Below, piece by piece: positions 18,668-27,768 of a stretch of 64,000 nt of DNA. Under the pieces are notes generated by a model. The model did not search any database and was not told the origin of the DNA. It saw only the letters and a list, made by a program, of their open reading frames with translations. Numbering within the stretch: the stretch's first letter is position 1; every line of letters begins with the position of its first letter. Both the position numbers and the translations under genes were made by a program. This DNA comes from Dokdonella sp. (GTDB lineage: Bacteria; Pseudomonadota; Gammaproteobacteria; Xanthomonadales; Rhodanobacteraceae), in assembly GCF_019634815.1 (NCBI RefSeq), contig NZ_JAHCAP010000002.1, positions 147,908-211,907 on the forward strand, read 5' to 3'.

Positions 18668-19645
18668 GTGACGAGTACCGAGAATTGTCCGACCCGGATT
18701 GAAACGGCGACGCCGGCTGAAGCCGCTGCCGGCGCGTGTACATTGGGCGCACGCCTGCGCGCTGCGCGCGAGAGTTACGGTTGGAGCGTGGCCGAAATCG
18801 GCGCCGAATTGCATCTCCCGGCGCGCCTGATCGAACGGCTCGAGAATGATGACTACGCCGGTATCAGCGATGCGGTATTCCTGCGCGGCTATCTGGCCAG
18901 CTATGCGCGTCTGGTGAGCGTGCCGATCGAGCAAACCCGCGAAGTGATCGCCGCACATGCCCATGTCGCGCCCTTGGTTGCCACCGGCACGATTTCCCGC
19001 TCGCGCTATCTGTTCGAACGCTATTCGGCCAGCGCCACTTATCTGGTGCTGACCGCGATCATCGTCGTGCCGGCGGTGTGGCTGGCGACCCACGGCGGCT
19101 TGCGCAAGGAACTCGCTCGGGTCACGCCGCTGGATCCGCCCGCACGCGTGATGGTGCCGGTGGCGACCACGGCGGGCAGTGGGACAGGCTTGGACGCGCA
19201 TGCAGCGGACACCTCGACGCCGGCAATGGCTGCGGCTGCCGCCGATGCCTCCACACCGAACCTGGCGCCGTCGTCTGTCGGGCAGGCTCCGATCGTCGCT
19301 TCGATGACGCCGTTTCAGGTCGCCGAACCGCCACGCCCCGCCGAAGCGGAGACCGCCGCGACTGGCGAAGGTGCCCATGTGCTCAAGCTCAGGATTGCGC
19401 AAGCGAGCTGGGTCGAGGTCCTGACTTCCGATGGCCACAAGCTCGAATACAGCATGTTGCCGGCCGATTCCGAGCATGAATATCGCAGCGACGGCAGCCT
19501 TTTCCTGCGAATCGGCAACGCCCAGGGCGCGCAGGTTGCGGCGGATGGCAAGGCAATCGATCTGGCGCCATTCCGGCGTGGCAATGTCGCGCATCTGCAG
19601 CTTTTCGGCAGTGGCGAGGCAAGTGCCGCACGCGCCCAGCAATAG
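18668..19645 (+). CDS. rodZ: RodZ-like cytoskeletal membrane protein
   Basis: A RodZ-type protein: N-terminal helix-turn-helix (LGARLRAARESYGWSVAEIG, then LIERLENDDYAGI), one membrane segment (YLVLTAIIVVPAVWLA), a Pro/Ala/Thr-rich periplasmic linker and a C-terminal beta domain (LKLRIAQASWVEVLTSDG). In rods it links MreB to the cell wall machinery. I start it at GTG 18668, which has GAGG 8 bases upstream, giving 325 residues; in-frame ATGs at 18515 and 18638 exist, but their extra sequence is not protein-like and covers a hairpin. Confidence 0.85.
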   Translation: MTSTENCPTRIETATPAEAAAGACTLGARLRAARESYGWSVAEIGAELHLPARLIERLENDDYAGISDAVFLRGYLASYARLVSVPIEQTREVIAAHAHVAPLVATGTISRSRYLFERYSASATYLVLTAIIVVPAVWLATHGGLRKELARVTPLDPPARVMVPVATTAGSGTGLDAHAADTSTPAMAAAAADASTPNLAPSSVGQAPIVASMTPFQVAEPPRPAEAETAATGEGAHVLKLRIAQASWVEVLTSDGHKLEYSMLPADSEHEYRSDGSLFLRIGNAQGAQVAADGKAIDLAPFRRGNVAHLQLFGSGEASAARAQQ

Positions 19646-19658
19646 CGCCTGAACAGGT

Positions 19659-19682
19659 GCGCCAGGCAGCCACCTCTGGCGC
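19659..19682 (+). terminator. Possible terminator after rodZ
   Basis: GCGCCAG / CTGGCGC stem with a 10-base loop, followed after more GC-rich sequence by a short T-rich patch (GTTTCCTGTT). It lies 13 bases after the rodZ stop. Weak by T-run; it may be a partial terminator at the point where related genomes carry further genes. Confidence 0.35.
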
Positions 19683-19771
19683 GCCCGGCCGGCGTTTCCT
19701 GTTAATCTTGGCATCTTTGGCCGCCGCGTCGTTTCGGCGTGTGGTGTCGTGTTCTTCCTGCAGGTGATTTC

Positions 19772-20434
19772 ATGGCTTTCGACGTTCTTGACGAACACGA
19801 GCAAGGTGAATTGGTCCAGAAGTGGTTGCGCGAGAACGCGATGGCGATCGCAGTCGGCATCGGCCTTGGTCTGGCGCTGATCTTCGGTTGGCAACAATGG
19901 CAGACGCACAAGGCCACCGCCACGGCCGCCGCTGCCGCGCAATATCAGGCGCTTACCCAGGCAATCCAGGAAAAGAAGACCGAAGACGCGCAAAAGGTCG
20001 CCACTGCGATCCGCAGCGAGTATCCGAAGTCGACCTATGCCGTATTGGCCGCGCTGCAGCAAGCCGATCTGGCGGTGCAGAAGAACGACTTGAAAGACGC
20101 CGCCGAGCAGTTGGCCTGGGCGCGCGAACATGCCAGGACTTCGCCGCTGCAGTGGCTGATCGACCTGCGCCTTGGCCGGGTAAAGCTTGGCTTGGGTGAT
20201 GCGGCCGGCGCACTCAAGCTTGCCGAAGGCATCGGCGCCGACAATTACGTGGCGATGGCGGGCGAGCTGCGCGGCGACGCGCTGGTCAAGCTCGGTCGTG
20301 CGGACGAGGCGCGCAAGGCTTATGAGGCGGTACTTGCCGCAGGCGACACACAAGGCGTGGATCACAGCTTGTTGCAGATGAAGCTTGACCATCTGGGTGC
20401 GAGCGCGCCCGCGGCAGGGAAGCCCGCCACATGA
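19772..20434 (+). CDS. yfgM: YfgM-family ancillary SecYEG translocon subunit
   Basis: 220 residues with a cytoplasmic N-terminus (FDVLDEHEQGELVQKWLREN), one membrane segment at about 25-43 (AIAVGIGLGLALIFGWQQW) and a periplasmic TPR-like helical domain. In E. coli YfgM binds SecYEG and the chaperone PpiD and hands proteins to periplasmic chaperones. AGGTGA sits just upstream of the chosen ATG. Its stop overlaps bamB as ATGA, so the two are coupled. In many relatives ispG and hisS precede it; here they do not. Confidence 0.93.
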   Translation: MAFDVLDEHEQGELVQKWLRENAMAIAVGIGLGLALIFGWQQWQTHKATATAAAAAQYQALTQAIQEKKTEDAQKVATAIRSEYPKSTYAVLAALQQADLAVQKNDLKDAAEQLAWAREHARTSPLQWLIDLRLGRVKLGLGDAAGALKLAEGIGADNYVAMAGELRGDALVKLGRADEARKAYEAVLAAGDTQGVDHSLLQMKLDHLGASAPAAGKPAT

Positions 20435-21630
20435 AGCGCGTTACCGTATTCACCCTGGTTGCGCTGAGTCTGGCGCTGGGCGGCTGCAACTGGATGAAGA
20501 CCCTGGGCCGCAAGGACAACGTCGAACCGCCGACTCCGCTGACCGAGTTCGTGCCGAGCGCGCAGGTCGACAAGCTGTGGAGCGAAGGCATTGGCGATGG
20601 CGCCGGCCGCAGCGGTGCGCGTATGGCGCCTGTAGTCGGTGCGGATGGACGCCTGTACGTTGCGGCGGTCGACGGCGTGATCGAAGCCATCGATGCCGGC
20701 ACCGGCCGCACAGTTTGGAGCCGCAAGCTCGGCGATCGCAAGGGCTGGTTGTGGAACCGGGCAGACACGCTGCGCTGGTCCGGCGGCCCCGCGGTCGACG
20801 GCGACCTGCTGGTCGTCGGCGGCCTCGATGGCCAGATAGCCGCTCTGTCGACCCAGGACGGCAGCCCGCGCTGGACGGCGCAGGTCAACTCCGAAATCAT
20901 TTCCGCGCCCGCAATCGGCGGCGGCGTGGTGGTGGTGCGCGGCAATGATGGGCGTTTGCATGGCTTCGATGCGGCGACTGGTACGTCGAAGTGGCTGTTT
21001 GACCAGTCGGTGCCGTCATTGAGCCTGCGCGGCAATTCGGCACCGCTGATTCTCAATGGCATCGTCTACGACGGCACCGACAGCGGCCGCGTCACTGCGG
21101 TGCGCCTCGATGATGGCAACGAGCAGTGGACCCAGTTGCTGGCAACCGGCGAAGGACGTACCGAAGTCGAACGCCTGTCCGATGTCGACGGCAACCTCGT
21201 CAGCGATGGCTCGACCCTCTATGCGGCAGGCTATCGCGGCCAGATTGCAGCGCTCGCGTTCGACAGCGGTCGGCCGCAGTGGCAGCGCGATCTGTCGAGC
21301 TACGCCGGAGTCGCGGTCGGGGGCGACAGTGTGGTGGCGGTGGATGCCGACGGCAACGTGTGGGCCTTCGACCGCAGCACCGGCGCCAACCTGTGGAAGC
21401 AGGATCAACTCAAGTACCGCTGGTTGAGCGCGCCGGCAATCCAGGGCAGCCTGGTCGTGGTCGGTGACAGCGAAGGCTACGTGCATTGGCTGACGCTGGC
21501 CGAAGGCAAGTTCGCCGCGCGCGAACGCCTGGGCAAGCAGCCGATCGAGGCGCCACCGGTGGTTTCCGGCGATACCGTTTTCGTCGAGGACATCCGCGGC
21601 CATTTTGCCGCCTACCGTGCGCGTCAGTGA
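20431..21630 (+). CDS. bamB: Outer membrane assembly lipoprotein BamB
   Basis: 399 residues: a lipoprotein signal peptide with lipobox LALGGC (C19) and an eight-bladed PQQ-like beta-propeller, seen as repeated motifs such as VYDGTDSGRVTAVRLDDGNEQW and VWAFDRSTGANLWKQ. BamB binds BamA in the outer-membrane beta-barrel assembly complex. It sits between yfgM and der, the conserved order. Confidence 0.96.
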   Translation: MKRVTVFTLVALSLALGGCNWMKTLGRKDNVEPPTPLTEFVPSAQVDKLWSEGIGDGAGRSGARMAPVVGADGRLYVAAVDGVIEAIDAGTGRTVWSRKLGDRKGWLWNRADTLRWSGGPAVDGDLLVVGGLDGQIAALSTQDGSPRWTAQVNSEIISAPAIGGGVVVVRGNDGRLHGFDAATGTSKWLFDQSVPSLSLRGNSAPLILNGIVYDGTDSGRVTAVRLDDGNEQWTQLLATGEGRTEVERLSDVDGNLVSDGSTLYAAGYRGQIAALAFDSGRPQWQRDLSSYAGVAVGGDSVVAVDADGNVWAFDRSTGANLWKQDQLKYRWLSAPAIQGSLVVVGDSEGYVHWLTLAEGKFAARERLGKQPIEAPPVVSGDTVFVEDIRGHFAAYRARQ

Positions 21631-21639
21631 GCGCGCGGC

Positions 21640-21684
21640 GATGCCGCAAGACCCGGTGCCTTGAAGGCGTCGGGTCGCGGCATC
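21640..21684. other. Long hairpin between bamB and der
   Basis: Arms GATGCCGC-AA-GACCCG and CGGGTC-GCGGCATC form 14 pairs with a 2-base bulge, and the 15-base apical region can add GCC/GGC pairs. There is no T-run after it (AATATCTGACTG), so it is more likely an mRNA stabiliser or Rho-related element than an intrinsic terminator. Confidence 0.5.
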
Positions 21685-21766
21685 AATATCTGACTGAGTC
21701 CACGCGGGGCTGGCGTCTCGGGCGCGCGTGGGCGCGATCCGTTTTCCCACCCATCCGGGGCTCCTC

Positions 21767-23170
21767 ATGCTTCCCGTAGTTGCCCTGGTCGGGCGTCCGA
21801 ACGTCGGCAAGTCGACCCTGTTCAATGTGCTCACGCGCACGCGCGACGCCCTCGTGCACGACCTTCCCGGCGTGACGCGTGATCGCCATTACGGCGTGTG
21901 TCGCCTGCTGCCCGAGCAAGCCTTCGCCTTGATCGACACCGGTGGCCTCATCGATGACGCCAGCGGTCTCGACGTTCACACTGCGCGACAGGCGCAGCTG
22001 GCGATGGACGAGGCCGATCTGGTGTTGCTGGTCGTTGATGCGCGCGATGGCCTGATGCCGACCGACCGCTCGATCCTTGCCCGCCTGCGCAAGAGCGGCA
22101 AGCCGACCTTGCTGGTGGTCAACAAGACCGATGGGCTCGACGAGCACGGCGCGCTCGCGGAATTCGCCTCACTTGGAATCGCCGGGACCTTCGGTGTATC
22201 AGCGGCGCATGGGCGCGGCATGTTGCCGCTGCTCGATGCGATCGCCACGCACTTGCCCGAGGTCGATCCCGAGTCCCTCGTCGAACAACCGGATCAAGGC
22301 ATCCGTATTGCCATCATCGGTCGCCCCAACGCCGGCAAGTCGACCCTCGTCAATCGCCTGCTCGGCGAAGAGCGCATGATTGCCTCGGAGGTTCCGGGTA
22401 CCACGCGCGATGCGATTTCGGTTCCGCTCGAACGCGATGGCAAGCGCTACACCCTGATTGACACTGCGGGCGTGCGGCGTCGTGCGCGCATCGAAGACGT
22501 GCTGGAAAAGTTCAGTGTCATCAAGGCGCTGCAATCGGTCGAGGCCGCGCATGTGACGGTATTCATGCTCGATGCGCGCGAAGGCGTGTCCGAGCAGGAT
22601 GCAACCCTGCTTGGACACATTCTCGAATCGGGGCGCGCCCTGGTGATTGCCGTCAACAAATGGGATGGCATGGACAAGTACCAGCGCGAGCAGTGCGTGG
22701 CCTCTCTTTCGCGCAAGCTGGATTTCGTCGTCTGGGCACGCCAGGTGTTCATCTCGGCCCTGCATGGCAGTGGCATCGGTGAACTGATGAAGGCTATCAA
22801 CCGTGCCTGGGCCTCGTCCAACCACAAGTTCACGACTTCCGAACTCACGCGCGCGGTCGAGGCAGCAGTCAGCGCCTATCAACCGCCGCTGGTGCGTGGC
22901 CACGCCCCGCGCCTGAAATTCGCTCATCCCGCAGGCACCAATCCTCCGCAGATCGTGATCCACGGCGCACGCACCAAGCACATTGCCGACAGCTACCGCC
23001 GCTATCTGGAAAACTTCTTTCGCAAACGCTATCGGCTTGAAGGCACCCCGATCCGCATCGAGTTCCGCGATGGCGAGAATCCCTATGCGGGCAAGCGCAA
23101 CGAGCTCACCGAAGGTCAGCAGCGCCGCCGCACGCGCATGATCCGCAATGCCCGGCGCGGCAAGTCCTGA
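21767..23170 (+). CDS. der: Ribosome biogenesis GTPase Der
   Basis: 467 residues, an essential GTPase with two tandem G domains that helps 50S maturation. Two P-loops are visible, GRPNVGKSTLFN near residue 9 and GRPNAGKSTLVN in the middle, each with its own NKxD motif (NKTDGLD and NKWDGMD), followed by the C-terminal KH-like domain (IVIHGARTKHIADSYRRYLE). I chose the ATG giving MLPVVALVGRPN, the family start; upstream in-frame sequence runs into the hairpin leader. Confidence 0.97.
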   Translation: MLPVVALVGRPNVGKSTLFNVLTRTRDALVHDLPGVTRDRHYGVCRLLPEQAFALIDTGGLIDDASGLDVHTARQAQLAMDEADLVLLVVDARDGLMPTDRSILARLRKSGKPTLLVVNKTDGLDEHGALAEFASLGIAGTFGVSAAHGRGMLPLLDAIATHLPEVDPESLVEQPDQGIRIAIIGRPNAGKSTLVNRLLGEERMIASEVPGTTRDAISVPLERDGKRYTLIDTAGVRRRARIEDVLEKFSVIKALQSVEAAHVTVFMLDAREGVSEQDATLLGHILESGRALVIAVNKWDGMDKYQREQCVASLSRKLDFVVWARQVFISALHGSGIGELMKAINRAWASSNHKFTTSELTRAVEAAVSAYQPPLVRGHAPRLKFAHPAGTNPPQIVIHGARTKHIADSYRRYLENFFRKRYRLEGTPIRIEFRDGENPYAGKRNELTEGQQRRRTRMIRNARRGKS

Positions 23171-23265
23171 AGCCGATGAGTGAAGGAACCGCAACGGGCC
23201 GGAATCGCGCTTGATTTCGATGCTCGCCGCGCGCAGCGTGTCGCTGGCCGCAAGTGGAGTGGTCG

Positions 23266-24390
23266 ATGTCTGATCGCGATCTCGAATTGGAACCTCTGGA
23301 AGCATTGCGCCGCCAGCGCGCGGGCGCCTTGCTGATCGACGTGCGCGAGGCGGGTGAACGGGCCGCGGGTTTCGCCGCGGGTTCGCTGCACCTGCCGCTC
23401 GGGCAGGTCGCGCAGGGCATCGCCGCGCTCGCCGCACCCGAGCGGGAGCTCCTCATCCTTTGCGCGGCCGGACAGCGCTCGCTCGAAGCCGCGCGCATCC
23501 TGCGCGGGCTGGGCTATCGACGCTGCCATTCGGTCTGTGGTGGCCTTGCACGCTGGCAGACCGAGGGCAGGCCGTTGGCGAAAGGCGAGCTCGATGCCGA
23601 CGCTGCCGAGCGCTATTCGCGGCATCTGCTCTTGCCTGAGGTCGGATTGGAAGGTCAGCGTCGCCTGTCGCACGCGCGCATCGCCTTGGTCGGTGCGGGC
23701 GGACTGGGCGCGCCGGCTGCGCTGTATCTCGCCGCGGCGGGTGTCGGGAATCTGACGCTCATTGATGACGACCGGGTCGAGCGCTCGAACCTGCAGCGCC
23801 AGATCATCCACGCCGATGCGCGCGTGGGCATGCCCAAGGTCGTTTCCGCGCGCATCGCGCTCGTCGCGCTCAACCCTGCCGTGCAGGTGGCCGTGCACGA
23901 AAAGCGCCTGTGCGCAGCCAACGTCGAAGACCTGCTGGGTGGCCATGACGTGGTGATCGACGGCGCCGACAATTTCGCCACGCGTTACCTGCTCGATGCG
24001 GCCTGCCGGCGCCTGCGCATTCCGCTGGTGCATGGCGCGGTGCATCGCTTCAACGGGCAGGTCAGCGTGTTCGATGCGCGGCGTGCCGATTCGCCCTGCT
24101 ATCGCTGCCTGTTTCCCTGGCCGCCGGCTGCTGATGAAGTGCCCAACTGCAGCGAGGCCGGCGTGCTCGGCGTGCTGCCGGGCACGATCGGGATGCTGCA
24201 GGCGACCGAGGCGCTCAAGCTCGTGCTCGGGATCGGCGAGGTTCTGGTCGGTCGCCTGCTCAACTACGACGCGCTCGCAGCACGCACTCACGAATTGCGG
24301 GTGTCGCGCGATCCCCGCTGTCCAGGCTGCGGCCAGCATGCCGTGTTCGGCGGCTACGAGGATCTGGTGCACGCCTGCGCCTCCACCTGA
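23266..24390 (+). CDS. moeB: Rhodanese-MoeB/ThiF-type adenylyltransferase
   Basis: 374 residues in two domains. Residues 1-105 are a rhodanese domain with active cysteine C66 in CAAGQRS. The rest is an E1-like adenylyltransferase with GAGGLGAP at 143-150, the DRVERSNLQRQ adenylation loop and two zinc CxxC pairs (CYRC, CPGC). MoeB adenylates the C-terminal glycine of MoaD in molybdopterin synthesis; ThiF does the same for ThiS. A fused rhodanese could supply the sulfur, as in eukaryotic MOCS3, although there the rhodanese is C-terminal. GGAG 6 bases upstream fixes the start. Confidence 0.9.
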   Translation: MSDRDLELEPLEALRRQRAGALLIDVREAGERAAGFAAGSLHLPLGQVAQGIAALAAPERELLILCAAGQRSLEAARILRGLGYRRCHSVCGGLARWQTEGRPLAKGELDADAAERYSRHLLLPEVGLEGQRRLSHARIALVGAGGLGAPAALYLAAAGVGNLTLIDDDRVERSNLQRQIIHADARVGMPKVVSARIALVALNPAVQVAVHEKRLCAANVEDLLGGHDVVIDGADNFATRYLLDAACRRLRIPLVHGAVHRFNGQVSVFDARRADSPCYRCLFPWPPAADEVPNCSEAGVLGVLPGTIGMLQATEALKLVLGIGEVLVGRLLNYDALAARTHELRVSRDPRCPGCGQHAVFGGYEDLVHACAST

Positions 24391-24432
24391 GCTTCGACGC
24401 GCGCCAGGACAGGGGAATCCATCGCTTCGGGT

Positions 24433-24461
24433 TTGAGCCGCATCGCGCGGGCATGGATAAT
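24433..24461 (+). promoter_or_regulatory. Putative sigma-70 promoter of folD
   Basis: TTGAGC at 24433-24438, a 17-bp spacer and GATAAT at 24456-24461, about 24 bases before the folD start. The leader would be short. Confidence 0.55.
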
Positions 24462-24484
24462 GCGATCTTTTCAGCGGATGGACG

Positions 24485-25339
24485 ATGCACGCACGCCTGC
24501 TCGATGGTCGCCAAATTGCCGAGAGCGTGCTCGCGGGGGTGGCTGCGCGCGTGCGCGCGCGCAACGCCGCAGGACTGCCGCCGCCCGGTCTGGCCGTGGT
24601 GATGGTGGGCAGTGACCCGGCTTCGGCGGTCTACGTGCGTAACAAGCGCCGCGCCTGCAAGCAGGTCGGCTTTCGGTCGTTTGATTTCGATTTGCCGGCG
24701 AAGACGCCGCAGGCCGAGCTGGTGGCCTTGATTGACCGTCTAAACGCCGACCCGGCGGTGCACGGGATCCTGCTGCAATTGCCACTGCCGCCGGGCATCG
24801 AGGCAACCGCACTGATCGATCGCATCGACGTGCACAAGGATGTCGATGGCTTCCAGGCCGCCAATGTCGGCCGTCTCGCGCTGCGTCAGCGCGGCTTGCG
24901 CCCGTGCACGCCCAAGGGCGTGATGACTTTGCTCGCGCATACCGATCAGCCGGTGCGCGGCCGCAAGGCGGTGGTGCTCGGCGTGTCCAACCACGTCGGC
25001 CGGCCGCTGATTCTCGAACTGCTGCTCGCGGGCTGCACCACCACCGGTTGCCACAAGTTCACCGCCGATCTGGAGAATGAGGTGCGCGCGGCAGATATCG
25101 TGGTGGTTGCGGTGGGTCGACCCGGTATCGTCAAGGGCGCGTGGATCAAGCCGGGTGCGGTCGTCATCGACGTCGGCATCAACCGACTCGACGATGGACG
25201 GCTGGTCGGTGATGTGGAGTTCGAATCAGCGGCCGAGCGCGCCTCGTGGATCACGCCGGTGCCCGGTGGTGTCGGGCCGATGACGGTGGCGACGCTGATC
25301 GAAAACACATTGGAAGCGGCCGAGGATTTCCATGGCTGA
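24485..25339 (+). CDS. folD: Methylenetetrahydrofolate dehydrogenase / cyclohydrolase
   Basis: FolD interconverts 5,10-methylene- and 10-formyl-tetrahydrofolate in one-carbon metabolism. The 284 residues carry the catalytic YVRNKRRAC motif (Y50, K54), [10 protein letters not shown] and DVDGF, and the C-terminal [15 protein letters not shown]. The dinucleotide loop reads GVSNHVGRP rather than the more common GRSNIVGRP, so cofactor preference should not be assumed. The next gene overlaps by 8 bases, so folD may be cotranscribed with the TRAP genes. Confidence 0.96.
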   Translation: MHARLLDGRQIAESVLAGVAARVRARNAAGLPPPGLAVVMVGSDPASAVYVRNKRRACKQVGFRSFDFDLPAKTPQAELVALIDRLNADPAVHGILLQLPLPPGIEATALIDRIDVHKDVDGFQAANVGRLALRQRGLRPCTPKGVMTLLAHTDQPVRGRKAVVLGVSNHVGRPLILELLLAGCTTTGCHKFTADLENEVRAADIVVVAVGRPGIVKGAWIKPGAVVIDVGINRLDDGRLVGDVEFESAAERASWITPVPGGVGPMTVATLIENTLEAAEDFHG

Positions 25340-26210
25340 GCGGGTGATGCACAAGCTCAAGATGACACGTTGGCTGCTCGCGGCGCTCGCGTTCGTGCTG
25401 CTCGCCGGCTGCGCGAGCATCGCCAACAAGGCGAGCCAACGCCTGTCCGACAGTCTCAGCGCCGGGATTCTCGAGCAGGACGACATCGCCACTGCGCGTG
25501 ACGGGATTCCGGCCTGGCTGCTGCTCGTCGACGGCATGATTCACAGCGATCCGAAAAACGTCGGCTTGCTGCTGGCTGGCAGCAAGCTCTACGGCGCCTA
25601 TGCCGGCGGTTTCGTCGATGACGCGGCGCGCGCCAAGCGCCTGTCGGCGCGAAGTTTCGACTATGCGCGGCGCGCCTTGTGCGTGCGGCGCGCGGATCTG
25701 TGCGCGAAACTGGAGGCGCCATTCGAAACCTTCGAGTCCGAAGTCACCCAATTGCGCGTTGCCGATGTACCGGTCGTCTATGCCCTGGCTGCGGCCTGGG
25801 CGGGTCGCATCCAGGCCAACAGCGAAGACTGGAAGGCCATCGCCGACATTCCGCGGGTGCAGGCCCTGCTCGATCGGGTGGTCGCGCTGCAGCCGGATTT
25901 CGCCGACGGCGAGCCCTACATGTATCTGGGCGTGCTCGCGACCTTGCGGCCGGCATCCCTGGGCGGCAAGCCCGAGCAGGGCAAGGCCGATTTCGACAAG
26001 GCGCTCGCGCTGTCGGGCGGCAAGAACCAGATGGTGCGCGTGCTTTATGCCCAGCACTACGCGCGACTCGTATTCGATCAGGCGCTGCACGATCGCCTGT
26101 TGGGTGAAGTGCTCGCGGCCGATCCGCACGCGGACAAACTCACCCTGATCAACGTGCTGGCACAGGTGCGTGCGCGCAAATTGCTCGCTTCGGGCAAGGA
26201 TTATTTCTGA
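25332..26210 (+). CDS. TatT-type TPR lipoprotein partner of a TRAP transporter
   Basis: 292 residues with a lipoprotein signal (FVLLAGC, C27) and an all-helical body fitting the TatT family, known from Treponema as a TPR lipoprotein that pairs with a TRAP substrate-binding protein. Helical repeats include [31 protein letters not shown] and [28 protein letters not shown] 6 bases upstream supports this start, which overlaps folD. It directly precedes dctP-, dctQ- and dctM-like genes, confirming the system. Confidence 0.85.
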   Translation: MAERVMHKLKMTRWLLAALAFVLLAGCASIANKASQRLSDSLSAGILEQDDIATARDGIPAWLLLVDGMIHSDPKNVGLLLAGSKLYGAYAGGFVDDAARAKRLSARSFDYARRALCVRRADLCAKLEAPFETFESEVTQLRVADVPVVYALAAAWAGRIQANSEDWKAIADIPRVQALLDRVVALQPDFADGEPYMYLGVLATLRPASLGGKPEQGKADFDKALALSGGKNQMVRVLYAQHYARLVFDQALHDRLLGEVLAADPHADKLTLINVLAQVRARKLLASGKDYF

Positions 26211-26266
26211 GTGTCTCGCATCATTCTCACAGTGATGGGCCGCACGGCCCGACCGGAGTCAAGACG

Positions 26267-27265
26267 ATGAAGCTGTACCAGACCCTGCTTGCCTGCGCGC
26301 TCGCTTGCTGCGCCACGCTCACCGATGCCGCCACGCTCAAGATCGCCACGATCGCGCCCGATGGCACCGCGTGGATGCGCGAGATGCGTGCGGCGGGTGA
26401 TGCGGTCAAGAGCGCAACCGAGGGGCGCGTCGAGATCAAGTTCTATCCCGGTGGCGTGATGGGCGACGATGCCACGGTGCTGCGCAAGATGAAGATCGGC
26501 CAGCTCCAGGGTGGCGCCTTCACCGGTGGCGAGGCCTCGATCCTCACCAAGGATGCGCAGGTCTACAGCTTGCCGTTCGCATTCCGCAATTTCAACGAGA
26601 TCGCCAAGGCGCGCACCAGGCTCGACCCGTTGCTCAAGCAGTCCTTCGCCAAGGCCGGCTATGAACTGCTCGGCATCAGCGGCGGCGGCTTTGCCTACCT
26701 GATGAGCACGCGGCCGATCAAGTCACGCGACGATCTCAAGTCGGCCAAGGTGTGGGTGCCGCAAGGCGACAAGGTCGCCGAAATGTCGTTCTCCGCGGCC
26801 GGGGTTTCGCCGATTCCGCTGCCGCTTGCCGATGTCTACACCAGTTTGCAGACCGGACTCATCGATACCGCCGCCAACACGCTCTCGGGCGCACTGGCCT
26901 TCCAGTGGCACACCAGGATCAAGCACATCGTCGATCTGCCGCTCAGTTATGTGGTCGGCATCGTGGTGGTCGACAAGAAGCCCTTCGACGCGCTCTCGGA
27001 GGCCGATCGCAAGGCGGTCGAGTCTGCCTTCGCGGCGAGCTTTGCGCGCCTCGAGGACATCAATCGCAAGGACAACGACTCCGCGCGCGAGGCACTCAAG
27101 GCACAGGGTATTTCGATCGATCCGCCCAGCGAGGCCGACCGCAAGAACTGGGAAGGACTGGGCGCCGAGGTCTACCAGAAGGCGCTCAAGAGTGAACTTT
27201 CGCCCGAGATGGGCCAGGCGCTCGGTGAAGTGCTCGCGACCCTGCATGGCAGCGCCGCCAAGTGA
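26267..27265 (+). CDS. TRAP transporter substrate-binding protein (DctP)
   Basis: 332 residues with a signal peptide (MKLYQTLLACALACCATLTDA) and the DctP fold: LKIATIAPDGTAWMREM at the mature start, GGVMGDDATVLRKMKIGQLQ, then a central YLMSTRPIKS region. It catches a ligand, probably an organic acid, in the periplasm for the DctQM permease. The paired TatT lipoprotein suggests the ligand may be hydrophobic, as proposed for Treponema; that is inference. A small hairpin (GGGCCG/CGGCCC at 26237-26250) precedes its GGAG ribosome site. Confidence 0.92.
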   Translation: MKLYQTLLACALACCATLTDAATLKIATIAPDGTAWMREMRAAGDAVKSATEGRVEIKFYPGGVMGDDATVLRKMKIGQLQGGAFTGGEASILTKDAQVYSLPFAFRNFNEIAKARTRLDPLLKQSFAKAGYELLGISGGGFAYLMSTRPIKSRDDLKSAKVWVPQGDKVAEMSFSAAGVSPIPLPLADVYTSLQTGLIDTAANTLSGALAFQWHTRIKHIVDLPLSYVVGIVVVDKKPFDALSEADRKAVESAFAASFARLEDINRKDNDSAREALKAQGISIDPPSEADRKNWEGLGAEVYQKALKSELSPEMGQALGEVLATLHGSAAK

Positions 27266-27768
27266 GCGTATTGCCGGCTGCCTTGCTGCGCTGGATCGAC
27301 CGCATCGAGACCGGACTGATTGCGCTGCTGGTGTTGGCGATGGTGGTGCTGGCCGGTGCCCAGATCGTGTTGCGCAATTTTTTCGACACGGGTCTGGAAT
27401 GGGCCGATCCGCTGTTGCGCGCGATGGTGCTGTGGGCGGCGATGCTCGGCGCGCTTGCCGCGGCACGCGATGACAAGCACATCGGCATCGACATCCTCGC
27501 TCATTTCGTCCACGGCAAGCCGCGGCGCGTGATCAAGGCGATCACCTTGCTGTTCGCCGCCGCGCTGTCGGCGGCGATGGCCTGGTACGGCTATGGCCTG
27601 GTCATGCTCGACTACGGCGGCCATGCGAAGATCGCGGGGATACCGACCTGGCTGGTCGAAGCAATCATTCCGCTCGGCTTTGGCCTGCTGGCGCTGCGCC
27701 TGTGCGTGCATGCCTTCCTGCCGCCACGCAATGAACAGATGCCGGTATTGGCGCCGGAGCTGCCGTGA
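27262..27768 (+). CDS. TRAP transporter small permease (DctQ)
   Basis: 168 residues with four hydrophobic segments (LIALLVLAMVVLAGAQIVL, MVLWAAMLGALAAAR, AITLLFAAALSAAMAWYGYGL, AIIPLGFGLLALRL) and the DctQ motifs FFDTGLEWADPLLRAMVLW and DDKHIGIDIL. It is the small membrane subunit that joins DctM. It starts with GTG overlapping the dctP-like stop as GTGA. Confidence 0.9.
   Translation: MSVLPAALLRWIDRIETGLIALLVLAMVVLAGAQIVLRNFFDTGLEWADPLLRAMVLWAAMLGALAAARDDKHIGIDILAHFVHGKPRRVIKAITLLFAAALSAAMAWYGYGLVMLDYGGHAKIAGIPTWLVEAIIPLGFGLLALRLCVHAFLPPRNEQMPVLAPELP

Noticed and set aside
21640..21684. Intrinsic terminator between bamB and der
   Set aside because: The stem is strong but no T-run follows, so I list it only as a hairpin.
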